From assembly GCA_945876035.1 (NCBI GenBank), contig CAMCMU010000003.1:1-64000 (forward strand): DNA of 64,000 nt, given 5' to 3'. Positions 1 through 9,231 of the stretch are shown piece by piece. A program made the position numbers and the translations under genes. This DNA is from Schlesneria paludicola DSM 18645. GTDB lineage: Bacteria; Planctomycetota; Planctomycetia; Planctomycetales; Planctomycetaceae. Each line of letters starts with the position of its first letter. Positions within the stretch are counted from its first letter, which is position 1. The notes under the pieces were generated by a model, which saw nothing but the letters and a program-made list of their open reading frames with translations, ran no database searches and was not told the DNA's origin.

Positions 1-2
1 AG

Positions 3-776
3 TCGGCGGCGTTCCAGGCGTTCGATTTTGCCGGTGGCACGGTGGTCCATGTGACGAGCGGTTTTTCGGCCCTCGTCTGTGCCGTCTTGCTGGGCAAAAG
101 ATTGGGGTTCGGTCATGAACCGATGCCACCTCACAATCTGACGTACACCGGCATCGGTGCCGCTTTGCTTTGGGTCGGTTGGTTTGGCTTCAATGCCGGA
201 AGTGCCGGTGCGGCCAACGCCGTGGCGGCGAATGCTTTCGTTGCGACGCACCTCGCAGCCGCAGCGGGGACGGTGGCGTGGGCAGTAATCGAGTGGATCC
301 TTCGCGGGAAGCCGAGTATTCTGGGTGCCTGTTCCGGTGCCGTTGCCGGGCTGGTCTGCATAACCCCCGCCAGCGGTTCTTGCACGCCAATTGCCGGAAT
401 CATTCTCGGACTGTCTGCGGGTGTTGTTTGCTATTATTTCTGCACAAAATTCAAAAACCGGTATGGGTATGACGACAGCCTTGATGCCTTTGGTATTCAT
501 GGTGTTGGGGGTGTTTTAGGAGCGTTGTTGACGGGGGTCTTCGCGTCCAAGTCGATCACAGGCGATGCCTCCAAATACGGATTACTGGAGGGAAACCCTG
601 AACAAGTGATGGAACAGGCTGTTGCCGTTGCCGCCTCAATCACACTGGCCGTCTTCGGTACGTTCATCATCCTAAAATTGGTTGACTCCGTGATGGGTCT
701 TCGCGTGAATCAAGCGGGTGAACTGCAGGGGTTGGACATCGATCAACATGGGGAAGAAGGTTACATCTTTTATTGA
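3..776 (+). CDS. amt: Ammonium transporter Amt, C-terminal part (5' end outside window)
   Basis: Integral membrane channel of the Amt/MEP/Rh family, which conducts ammonium/ammonia across the inner membrane. The reading frame is open from the first bases of the window, so only the last 257 residues are present. Family hallmarks are visible: the FDFAGGTVVHVTSG segment close to the start, GWFGFNAGSA, and further on DDSLDAFGIHGVGG, which contains the second conserved pore histidine. Several hydrophobic helices follow one another, and the protein ends in a short polar cytoplasmic tail (DIDQHGEEGY), the part that usually meets P-II proteins. A P-II gene begins 24 bases after the stop and a second one lies beyond it, the classic amt-P-II linkage. 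Family assignment is very sure; only the 5' end is missing. Confidence 0.96.
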   Translation, partial: SAAFQAFDFAGGTVVHVTSGFSALVCAVLLGKRLGFGHEPMPPHNLTYTGIGAALLWVGWFGFNAGSAGAANAVAANAFVATHLAAAAGTVAWAVIEWILRGKPSILGACSGAVAGLVCITPASGSCTPIAGIILGLSAGVVCYYFCTKFKNRYGYDDSLDAFGIHGVGGVLGALLTGVFASKSITGDASKYGLLEGNPEQVMEQAVAVAASITLAVFGTFIILKLVDSVMGLRVNQAGELQGLDIDQHGEEGYIFY

Positions 777-1139
<363 letters not shown>

Positions 1140-1158
1140 ATTGGGATCAACTCTTGAT

Positions 1159-1184
1159 AGACTCGCCCCCATTGGTGCGAGTCT
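1159..1184 (+). other. Hairpin between the two P-II genes
   Basis: A perfect 8-bp inverted repeat, AGACTCGC at 1159-1166 and GCGAGTCT at 1177-1184, with a 10-base loop, lies between the stop of the first P-II gene and the AAGGATC ribosome-binding site of the second. No T run follows, so it is not a standard intrinsic terminator. It may be an RNA-processing or mRNA-stability element, or a partial attenuator setting the ratio of the two P-II proteins. Confidence 0.5.
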
Positions 1185-1188
1185 CTGA

Positions 1189-1551
<363 letters not shown>

Positions 1552-1617
1552 ACGGCCAAGACTATTCAAACAAATTTCAAACAAGGCGGGGAATGGGGAC
1601 CGGCCGAGGAGGGGGCT

Positions 1618-4338
1618 GTGGTCCACGACTTTTCGGTAGTCGTTCCGCTGTGGGATTTGGCGACACGGAACGTCCGGATTGCCGGTTACAAGAGTCGCAT
1701 TGCGCAGATACTGGATCAAGTCCGCAAACGATTCCGTCTGGGTGCTACGGGTGCCCAGACCGCCGGCCTGCAATCGGAGCTGATCGATCAATTCGTAGTG
1801 TTGGTCTTGCTTGAAGCGTTACAGACGCTGGATGATTCGTCGAGACATGCCATCGAAACGCAGTCGCAGTTGATTGCGATTGGAGGAACTGGGCGAGCGG
1901 AAATGTGCCCCCACTCTGATCTCGACCTGCTGTTTCTCTCGACACCCGCAATTGCCGAAACGTATCAGTTCTTCGCCGCACAGGTGCAACGCGATCTGTG
2001 GGATTCCGGGTTGAAATTGGGTGCCAGCGTGAGAACCGTGGCCGAGGGGTTGCAATGGTCCAAACACGAACCACAATTTGCCACGTCGCTCGTCGATGCA
2101 CGCCCCTTATGGGGCAGTGCCACATTGGGTGAGAAATTGCTGTCTCGGTATCGTCAATTTGTTCGATCCAATTCTCACCAGTTCATTGCCAATACCGTCG
2201 CCGCTCGTGAAAAAGAACGAGCCGATCAATCGACGACGACACAACAGCTCGAGCCAGACGTCAAACGCTCACTCGGAGGACTCCGCGACATTCACCTCAT
2301 TCGCTGGATTGGATTTGCAGCCCATTCCGCAAGCAACTTCGACTCCCTGCGGATGAAGGGAGTCTTGAGCAAGGAAGAGGCTCGGCGACTGGTCCATGCA
2401 CACGAGTTTCTGACGACGCTGCGGATTGATCTGCATCTCGCGGCGGGCAGGGAGCAGGATGTTCTTTCTCGAGAGGAGCAGCTTCGGATCGCAGGTCAGC
2501 GTGGCATCACAGCAACGGGTGGTCAGGCACCTGTCGAACGATTCATGCAGCAATATTTTGAACACAGTACATCCGTTGCTGCCATTGCAAAACGGTTGGT
2601 AGCCACGACCAGAAAGATCACCTGGAGCGAACGGCTGTTTCACGGACTAACGGCTTACCGGATCGACGACATCTACTACGTCGGTTTTGAATTTTTGGAC
2701 ATCTCGCACAGGCATCGCCAGGCCGCATGCCGTTCCATCGAAGGTGTGCTGAATTTGTTCTTGGCAGCCGCTCGCTGCCGCGTGCGCGTCGCTCCCCATC
2801 TGGTAGAATTTATCAAATCCCAGCATTTGAGTCCTCCAGCACATCTGTCCGCGGACGCAGCCCGGACCTTTTTGGCGTTATTGAAAACTCACGGGATGCT
2901 GGGAGCGGCGCTGCGAGATCTTCATGACACCGGAGTTCTCGAAGCCGTTTTGCCCTGTTGGAAACATATTCGCTGCCTTCTGCAGTTCAATCAATATCAC
3001 CATTTCACCGTCGATGAACACACTCTTCGCGCGATTGAATCAGCCGAAAACTTCGAATCCGATCCAGGGCCTGTGGGCAAGGCCTATCGCGACATGCACC
3101 ATAAGGAGCTCTTGCATCTGGCATTGCTGCTGCATGATGCTGGCAAGGGCTTCGAAGAAGACCACAGCGAGGTTGGCCGTCGATTGGCGGCTGACAGTGC
3201 CGATCGACTTGGTTTACCCGAACATCAACGCGAGTTGGTCATGATGCTCGTGCATCGCCACCTGCAGATGGCTGACCTAGCTCTCCGCCGCGACATTGGA
3301 GACGCGACGCTGCTTCTCAAATTCAGCCACGATGTGGGCAGCCCTGATGCTCTGCGGATGCTGTTTGTCTTGACGGCGGCAGACATTTCGGCGGTCGGAC
3401 CCGGCACGTGGAATCAGTGGAAAGCAGACCTGACAGTGACCCTCTACGATCGCACGATGCTATGGCTTAGCGGAAAAAGCCATCTTTTTGACGAAGCAAC
3501 ACGTCTGAAACAAATCGAGCACTTAGTGATCGATTTGTTTCAGACGCAAACGAGAACGAACGCAGGAGCACGATTCCAGGCATTCGACATCAATTCACTT
3601 CAGGAGCGACTGCAACAATGTCCCGCGCATTACCTGCTTGAAACGCCTCCCGAGCGAATTGTCGAAGACTTCGTCATTGCCAACGCACGAACATTCCATG
3701 AAATTCACGTCACAGCCGCATACGATAAGGAGACAGAAACGGTCGAGTATCGGGTGATTTTGGACGAAAACATCGCATCCGGATGCTTTCACAAACTCGC
3801 GGGTGTTCTTGCGGCCAAACGACTGGAAATTCTGTCGGCGATGATTTGCACAACGCAAGGCGGGCTTATTATCGACGTTTTTCGAGTACGAGATTCGGAT
3901 CACTCTCACGAGATCCCCTCATTCCGAATCGACGAAATTGCGGCGGCGATTCGACGAGTGTTACGGGGAGAGACCGAGGTCGAAACACTTCTGAGGTCAC
4001 GTGGAAGATTTGCCGTCAGAGCCACGGTGGGACCTCATTCAGATCTTCCACTCCGAGTTGTTGTCGACAACGATTCGTCTGACCGTTGCACGATCATCGA
4101 CGTTTTCGCACATGATCGTCCAGGCCTGCTGTATGCCATTGGCAAGGTCCTGTTTGAGCTTGATCTCAGCGTCCTGCAAGCAAAAATCACCACCCATTTC
4201 GACCAAGTTCTCGATGTGTTTTTTGTGACCGATGGGGCCGGTTGCAAAATCCATGATGGAGCACGCCTGACGGCCATCCGGGAATGTCTGTCACAGCAGA
4301 TCAATACCTTTGAAAATGACGCACGCTCTGACTCTTGA
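1618..4338 (+). CDS. glnD: Bifunctional P-II uridylyltransferase / uridylyl-removing enzyme
   Basis: A 906-residue GlnD with the full domain set: a nucleotidyltransferase domain with the GGTGRAEMCPHSDLDLLF motif (metal-binding Asp101 and Asp103), a helical linker, an HD phosphohydrolase domain around residue 500 (LLLHDAGKG), and two C-terminal ACT domains (the last starting near IIDVFAHDRPGLL). It uridylylates P-II at Tyr51 when glutamine is low and removes UMP when glutamine is high. The GTG start at 1618 is supported by a strong GAGGAGGGGG ribosome-binding site at 1606-1615. Its substrates, the two P-II genes, lie directly upstream, so transporter, sensors and modifying enzyme form one cluster and probably one transcript. 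All key motifs are intact. Confidence 0.96.
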   Translation: MVHDFSVVVPLWDLATRNVRIAGYKSRIAQILDQVRKRFRLGATGAQTAGLQSELIDQFVVLVLLEALQTLDDSSRHAIETQSQLIAIGGTGRAEMCPHSDLDLLFLSTPAIAETYQFFAAQVQRDLWDSGLKLGASVRTVAEGLQWSKHEPQFATSLVDARPLWGSATLGEKLLSRYRQFVRSNSHQFIANTVAAREKERADQSTTTQQLEPDVKRSLGGLRDIHLIRWIGFAAHSASNFDSLRMKGVLSKEEARRLVHAHEFLTTLRIDLHLAAGREQDVLSREEQLRIAGQRGITATGGQAPVERFMQQYFEHSTSVAAIAKRLVATTRKITWSERLFHGLTAYRIDDIYYVGFEFLDISHRHRQAACRSIEGVLNLFLAAARCRVRVAPHLVEFIKSQHLSPPAHLSADAARTFLALLKTHGMLGAALRDLHDTGVLEAVLPCWKHIRCLLQFNQYHHFTVDEHTLRAIESAENFESDPGPVGKAYRDMHHKELLHLALLLHDAGKGFEEDHSEVGRRLAADSADRLGLPEHQRELVMMLVHRHLQMADLALRRDIGDATLLLKFSHDVGSPDALRMLFVLTAADISAVGPGTWNQWKADLTVTLYDRTMLWLSGKSHLFDEATRLKQIEHLVIDLFQTQTRTNAGARFQAFDINSLQERLQQCPAHYLLETPPERIVEDFVIANARTFHEIHVTAAYDKETETVEYRVILDENIASGCFHKLAGVLAAKRLEILSAMICTTQGGLIIDVFRVRDSDHSHEIPSFRIDEIAAAIRRVLRGETEVETLLRSRGRFAVRATVGPHSDLPLRVVVDNDSSDRCTIIDVFAHDRPGLLYAIGKVLFELDLSVLQAKITTHFDQVLDVFFVTDGAGCKIHDGARLTAIRECLSQQINTFENDARSDS

Positions 4339-5046
4339 ATACGAGACGCCGTCGGAATGTCCTTCAACACCACGGGTTCTAGTCCACGACTCGGCCGCCA
4401 GCCATGGCTTGACTCAAGGACCTCCATCTGAGGAGGTTCTTCTCTGCCAACCTTTTAGGCAGTGAAGAACGTTCTGCGGACAATGCGTCGCTGACCTTCT
4501 CGTTCAAAGTCTACCGACAAGACTTCGGCCCTATTTTTTCGCATTCCCTCTGCCGACGGTCGCTGACGAGTTTGGAGCGGCATTAGATTTTACCTTAGGG
4601 GGTAACGCCCCCTAAGCCCTCGTCCACATCGTGAAATACGGTGGACGTCTGATTCCTGCCAATGAGACCTCTGTTGCGACTCCACAACGACTGTCCTCTC
4701 CCGCAAGATCTGTTTCACAGGTGGCGATTGACCAACAGTCGTCTGTGAAACACCTGTTGCAAATCGCCTCGTCGATCGGCTGCAGACGTTTTATCGATTC
4801 GGGAATGTGGATCCCCCGTTTTCAATTTTCGAACAATCGCGAGGTTAAAAAGCGGATTCCCAATGGTTGCCAAGCCCTTTCATCAATTCAGGGGCTTTTG
4901 CTCGTGACGGATCACGCAAGCAGTTGCCCTCTATTGCCCTCATGAAAGTGACGTTGAAGCCGTTCCTCAGTAGAATACAGCTGTCGTCCCACGCACGTGA
5001 AACAGCCAATCGATCCACACCAAACGTTCTCAGGAAAGCCCGATTC
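4339..5046. other. 708-base intergenic region with several hairpins
   Basis: No convincing gene. It contains a 10-bp hairpin with one G-T pair (AAGGACCTCC 4416-4425 with GGAGGTTCTT 4432-4441), a candidate end for the glnD transcript; the 10-base palindrome AGAACGTTCT near 4467; a weak hairpin followed by six T at 4534-4539; and a perfect 9-bp hairpin at 4594-4616. Between 4711 and 4767 lie overlapping inverted repeats that could form alternative structures upstream of the next gene. Confidence 0.5.
4594..4616. repeat. Perfect 9-bp inverted repeat, 5-base loop
   Basis: CTTAGGGGG (4594-4602) and CCCCCTAAG (4608-4616) are exact reverse complements separated by TAACG. It is GC-rich and compact but not followed by T residues, so it reads as a hairpin of unknown role rather than a standard terminator. 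Confidence 0.6.
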
Positions 5047-5874
5047 ATGGCGGTTAAGATTTCGTATCACGGCAATTCATCGGTACCGGTCGAAATTGAG
5101 GGCCTCACCCCCGACTGGGCCTGCGACAAGTCTCTGACCGCCATCGAGCGATTTGAAATTTTCCACGGAAATCAAAAAATTCCACTGGCGGAGATGTTTT
5201 CGGTCACCGGTGATGCCGCCGACAAACGATTCGAAATCGAAGGGAATCTTGCCGGCGTTCATTGGATTGGTGCTCATATGGCCACAGGACACATTGTGAT
5301 TCATGGTCCAGCCGGGCGGCATGTTGGTAGTGAAATGCTCGGAGGAGAAATTCGTGTCGAGGGGGATGCGGGTGGGTGGTTAGGTGCGGAGATGAAGGGT
5401 GGGCGGATCCACGTCGCAGGGAACGCTGGACATCTTGTGGGTGGTTCCTATCGCGGGTCGGCAAAAGGCATGACAGGCGGATCGATACTGGTCCAAGGAA
5501 GTGCGGGCAACGAAATTGGATGCACGATGCGGAGGGGTCTGATTGCGATTGGCGGCGATGCCGGTGACATGGTCGGATTCAACATGATCGCGGGAACCGT
5601 CCTCGTTTTCGGACAATGCGGAATACGTCCCGGGGCTGGAATGCGTCGAGGCACCCTCGGCTTGTTCGGACCAAACCCTCCGCAATTACTACCCACGTTC
5701 AAGTATTCCTCTACGTTTCAGCCACAGATCGTCAGTGTCCTGCTGCGTCAATTAAACGACTCCGGATTCTCCTTTGACGGCTCATTGCTCGAGGCCCAAT
5801 TCGATCACTATCACGGGGATCTGGTCGCACTCGGTCGCGGTGAGATCTTGTTTCGTCACCAAACAACATTGTGA
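5047..5874 (+). CDS. fhcC: Formylmethanofuran dehydrogenase subunit C-like protein
   Basis: A 275-residue protein of the FmdC/FwdC/FhcC family, related to the GXGXG beta-helix domain of glutamate synthase. Glycine-rich turns repeat through the middle and the C-terminal half (GPAGRHVGSEMLGG, VEGDAGGWLGAEMKGG, VAGNAGHLVGG, VQGSAGNEIGC, IGGDAGDMVGF), as expected for a right-handed beta-helix. In methylotrophs and planctomycetes FhcC belongs to the formyltransferase/hydrolase complex that releases formate in methanopterin-linked C1 oxidation. The ATG at 5047 has AGGAA 10 bases upstream; the frame is open further upstream but that part looks non-coding. No other fhc or methanopterin gene is next to it, so it is detached from its usual partners here. 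Family confident, exact role inferred. Confidence 0.85.
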   Translation: MAVKISYHGNSSVPVEIEGLTPDWACDKSLTAIERFEIFHGNQKIPLAEMFSVTGDAADKRFEIEGNLAGVHWIGAHMATGHIVIHGPAGRHVGSEMLGGEIRVEGDAGGWLGAEMKGGRIHVAGNAGHLVGGSYRGSAKGMTGGSILVQGSAGNEIGCTMRRGLIAIGGDAGDMVGFNMIAGTVLVFGQCGIRPGAGMRRGTLGLFGPNPPQLLPTFKYSSTFQPQIVSVLLRQLNDSGFSFDGSLLEAQFDHYHGDLVALGRGEILFRHQTTL

Positions 5875-6048
5875 ACCAGGCCGGAGGAGTGGTTCTCACG
5901 TTCCGTTACTTACGACCTGACCCGCGTTCCTCGTGTTTTCGAATGGTGTAGCCTTCAGAACGTCTGCGGGGGGGGGCCCCAATCGTGATTGGCGATCGCC
6001 GTGAGGGTCAATCCCGAAATCCTCCGAATGCCATTGGGAAATCTCGTC

Positions 6049-7515
6049 ATGACGCCGCCATCTTTTTTCGGGAATCCTTCTTCTGACTTCCGCTCACGCC
6101 GCGATTTTTTACAGCGGGCTGGGAATGGGATGGGGGCCATCGCGCTTGCCGAGCTTTTGTCTCACGAGACGCGACTGTGCACTGCCGCGACGGATGCGGG
6201 TACCAATCCCCTGGCGGCTCATCCGGGGCATTTTTCGGGGACCGCTAAATCGGTGATCTGGCTCTTCATGAATGGCGGCCCCTCACAAGTGGACACTTGG
6301 GACTACAAGCCGGAACTGATAAAACGAAACGGTCAAGAGTTGAAGGGGTTTGATCAGGCCACCGGATTCTTTGCCGGAGGGAGCGGCCCCTTAATGAAGT
6401 CTCCGTTCCAATTCGCCCAACACGGTGAATGCGGAGCTTGGGTCAGCGAGATTTTTCCAAAACTGGCCGACCATGTCGACAAGATAGCCTTCGTCTACTC
6501 CTGCTGGACCGACTCGAACAACCACTCCCCGGCACTGTTCCGAATCAATACCGGAAACTCAAGACAGGGGTTTCCATGCACCGGGGCTTGGGTGACCTAT
6601 GGTCTGGGCAGCGAAAACCAAAACCTTCCGGCGTTTCTGGTGATGTATGACACGTTAGGACGCGGAATCCCCAAAGGTCACAGCCAAAACTGGGGTGCCG
6701 GTTTCATGCCTCATCTTTTTCAGGGGACAGCTCTCAAACCCCAGGGCGATCCGATCGAGAACTTGAATCGCTCGTCGGAATTGACGGATTCACAGCAGCG
6801 CGCACAGCTTGACTTGCTCAGAAAGCTCAATCGTTCGCACCTGAATGAACATCCCGAAGAAACCGATCTTGCCGCGCGAATCGAGTCGTTTGAACTCGCC
6901 TATCGAATGCAGTTGTCCGCACCGGAGGCGTTTGATTTGGGCACAGAGAGTCAGGCGACTCAGAAGCTGTATGGCATCGATAATCCTCGGTGCGTTCACT
7001 TCGCGAAACAATGCTTAATTGCGCGCCGGATGGTCGAACGCGGGGTACGATTCGTGCAAATTTATTCCGGCGGGATGGAAAACGAACGGAGCTGGGATGC
7101 CCACGCAAATATCTCCCGAAATCATTCCGGATTTGCAGCCGAGACCGACCAACCTATCGCCGGACTACTGACAGACCTCGCCGCGCGAGGAATGCTCGAT
7201 GAAACCCTGATCATTTGGGGGGGCGAGTTTGGCCGATTACCGCTGGTGCAAAAAGGGGGAACGGGGCGTGACCACAATCCGCATGCGTTTACAACATTGT
7301 TTGCCGGTGGGGGGGTGAAAGGTGGCACTCTCTATGGAGAAACTGACGAACTCGGTCACCGAGCGGTGATTGACCGGGTGAGCGTGAACGATCTGCATGC
7401 GACAATTCTCCATCAACTCGGCCTGAAACATGACCAGCTGACTTACCGCTACAACGGTCGCGACTTCCGGCTGACGGATGTCTCAGGACGCGTGGTGAAT
7501 GAAATCCTAAAATAG
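6049..7515 (+). CDS. DUF1501 family secreted protein (alkaline phosphatase superfamily-like)
   Basis: A 488-residue DUF1501 protein, a family hugely expanded in planctomycetes. The N terminus carries a twin-arginine signal (SRRDFLQRAGNGMGAIALAEL), so export in folded form is likely. Body motifs typical of the family are present: VIWLFMNGGPSQVDTWDYKP, ARRMVERGVRFVQIYSGG, SWDAHANI, TLIIWGGEFGRLP and GRDHNPHAFT, the last ones resembling metal-site regions of sulfatase/phosphatase-fold enzymes. No substrate is established. The start is uncertain: ATG at 6049 has GGGAAA about 9 bases upstream, while ATG at 6028 would add seven residues. Such genes usually pair with a DUF1549/DUF1553 cytochrome-type gene, but this one stands alone. 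Confidence 0.88.
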   Translation: MTPPSFFGNPSSDFRSRRDFLQRAGNGMGAIALAELLSHETRLCTAATDAGTNPLAAHPGHFSGTAKSVIWLFMNGGPSQVDTWDYKPELIKRNGQELKGFDQATGFFAGGSGPLMKSPFQFAQHGECGAWVSEIFPKLADHVDKIAFVYSCWTDSNNHSPALFRINTGNSRQGFPCTGAWVTYGLGSENQNLPAFLVMYDTLGRGIPKGHSQNWGAGFMPHLFQGTALKPQGDPIENLNRSSELTDSQQRAQLDLLRKLNRSHLNEHPEETDLAARIESFELAYRMQLSAPEAFDLGTESQATQKLYGIDNPRCVHFAKQCLIARRMVERGVRFVQIYSGGMENERSWDAHANISRNHSGFAAETDQPIAGLLTDLAARGMLDETLIIWGGEFGRLPLVQKGGTGRDHNPHAFTTLFAGGGVKGGTLYGETDELGHRAVIDRVSVNDLHATILHQLGLKHDQLTYRYNGRDFRLTDVSGRVVNEILK

Positions 7516-7870
7516 ATAAGAGCCGATTCCGTCGCCCGCTGCTGGTTGAGTTGATGGTGATCACGCACAGATGATTCGGACGCTCTTCACAAAACGATTG
7601 ACCAACGCGACTTTACTTTCGACGAAAGAGTTCGATCGAGACCCTCTGGTTCTTCTCACCCACGGTTCATTCCTTAGCCATCGATCTGCTATAAATCGGT
7701 GTGAGGATCTTCGATCTGTCCCGGATCTCGTCCTGCGATGAGTCCCTCCGCCAAGGGCCCTGCCATTTCGGGACAGCACTGCCGTGTGATCCCTCAAAAA
7801 CACGAGCGGTTCCGAGTAATCGGATCCTCTCAACACAGCCGTTTCGATTAATCGTCACGGGGAGAGCAAA
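7516..7870. other. 355-base leader region before the RodA/FtsW gene
   Basis: No gene seen. CTGTCCCG (7716-7723) and CGGGACAG (7769-7776) form a perfect 8-bp long-range pair enclosing a smaller CCCT/AGGG helix, and an imperfect 8-bp repeat (GGTTCCGA and TCGGATCC, 7809-7828) follows. This could be a structured 5' leader for the downstream gene. No clear promoter was recognised. Confidence 0.35.
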
Positions 7871-8995
7871 ATGGAATCGACGTTTTTTCTCCGTAATTTA
7901 CCTTGGGCCGTTGTGGGCTGCGCCACGTTACTGATTGCCCTGGGATTGTCGGGAATCGCACGTGCGGACGAATTGAACGAGGGCCGGAATCTGTTTTCGA
8001 AGCAAATTTTCTGGCTCATTGTGTCTTTGCCGGTTTTGGTCGCCACGGTCTCCATCCCCTACCGGTTTTGGAGACCCATCGGCTATTGGTTACTTGGGGG
8101 AACAATGCCTCTGCTGTTGGTGGTCCTCTTTCTCGAAAAGCATAATGGAGCCCGATGCTGGATTTCTCTCGGTATCTTCGACCTGCAGCCCTCCGAACTT
8201 GTCAAACTGACTTTCATTCTGGCGTTGGCGCAATACCTGATGTACAGCGAGAATCATCGCTATCTCTCCGGGTTGACGGTTCCCTTTTTGATCACCTTGG
8301 CACCCGTCGGACTGATCTTGATGGAACCCGATCTTGGGTCTGCCATGTTGTTCGTACCCGTTCTGTTCGCCATGTTGTTCGCTGCCGGAGCACGTTTTCG
8401 CCATCTGCTCTGTGTCTCCGTCTTGGGCATCGTGCTAAGTCCATTTTTTTGGGTGAAAATGACGGTCGAACAAAAGTCGCGTGTGACCGCACTGTTCACT
8501 CAAGTCGATGGTGGACCGAATCCCGGTGGTGACCGCTGGCATCAACATCAGTCAAAGTTTGTAATGTCTCTAGGAGGCCTTTGGGGAAGTGAATTGAGCG
8601 GAATGGCGTTTGAAGACCCCGATGCCTATCGATTGTATGCGGCTCAAACGGATTTCGTCTTTTGCATGATCGGAGAACGTTGGGGACTCGTCGGCGGCCT
8701 TGTGACACTGGCAACATATCTAGCCCTGTTTGCCAAGGGTCTCTTGATTGCTGGAGCAACCCGCGAACCTTTTGGTCGATTACTGGCCGTTGGCGTCGTG
8801 ACGCTCCTCGCAACACAAACCATTATCAATACGGGAATGACGGTCGGTTTGCTTCCAGTAGTCGGCATTACCTTGCCACTGATGAGCTACGGCGGCTCCA
8901 GTCTGCTCACGACGGTAATGGCCCTCGGTCTGCTGATGAATGTGGGAATGCGACCCGGTTACGAGATGTCTTCTGACCCCTTTCAGTTCCGCTAA
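7871..8995 (+). CDS. RodA/FtsW/SpoVE family peptidoglycan glycosyltransferase
   Basis: A 374-residue polytopic membrane protein of the SEDS family, which polymerises lipid II glycan strands. There are about ten hydrophobic segments, and the family signature LPVVGITLPLMSYGGSSLLTT lies near the C terminus, preceded by QTDFVFCMIGERWGLVGG. EPDLGSAML and GARCWISLGIFDLQPSELVKL are also conserved. The length fits RodA slightly better than FtsW, but the two cannot be separated here. The ATG at 7871 follows GGGGAGAGC. No penicillin-binding protein or mre gene is adjacent. Presence of a SEDS enzyme agrees with planctomycetes having peptidoglycan while lacking FtsZ. Confidence 0.92.
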   Translation: MESTFFLRNLPWAVVGCATLLIALGLSGIARADELNEGRNLFSKQIFWLIVSLPVLVATVSIPYRFWRPIGYWLLGGTMPLLLVVLFLEKHNGARCWISLGIFDLQPSELVKLTFILALAQYLMYSENHRYLSGLTVPFLITLAPVGLILMEPDLGSAMLFVPVLFAMLFAAGARFRHLLCVSVLGIVLSPFFWVKMTVEQKSRVTALFTQVDGGPNPGGDRWHQHQSKFVMSLGGLWGSELSGMAFEDPDAYRLYAAQTDFVFCMIGERWGLVGGLVTLATYLALFAKGLLIAGATREPFGRLLAVGVVTLLATQTIINTGMTVGLLPVVGITLPLMSYGGSSLLTTVMALGLLMNVGMRPGYEMSSDPFQFR

Positions 8996-9231
8996 ATACC
9001 CAGATCAGAGGGCCGATCTCTGAATCCACGTCAGCGATTTTTTGGCCCCTGTTGCATTCGCCCGGCCAGTCATTCAATCACAACGGCAGGATTTTGATGT
9101 CTGGTCACGCTCCCTCACGTCGTTGCACGTTTCGATTCCAATCGGCTACTCGACTTTCTCCCGAAACTTTTCGTTGGTTTCGCCATCGAGGGAATGGACC
9201 TCACCGCCAGTCGGAGCATGAATCGGCCGGG

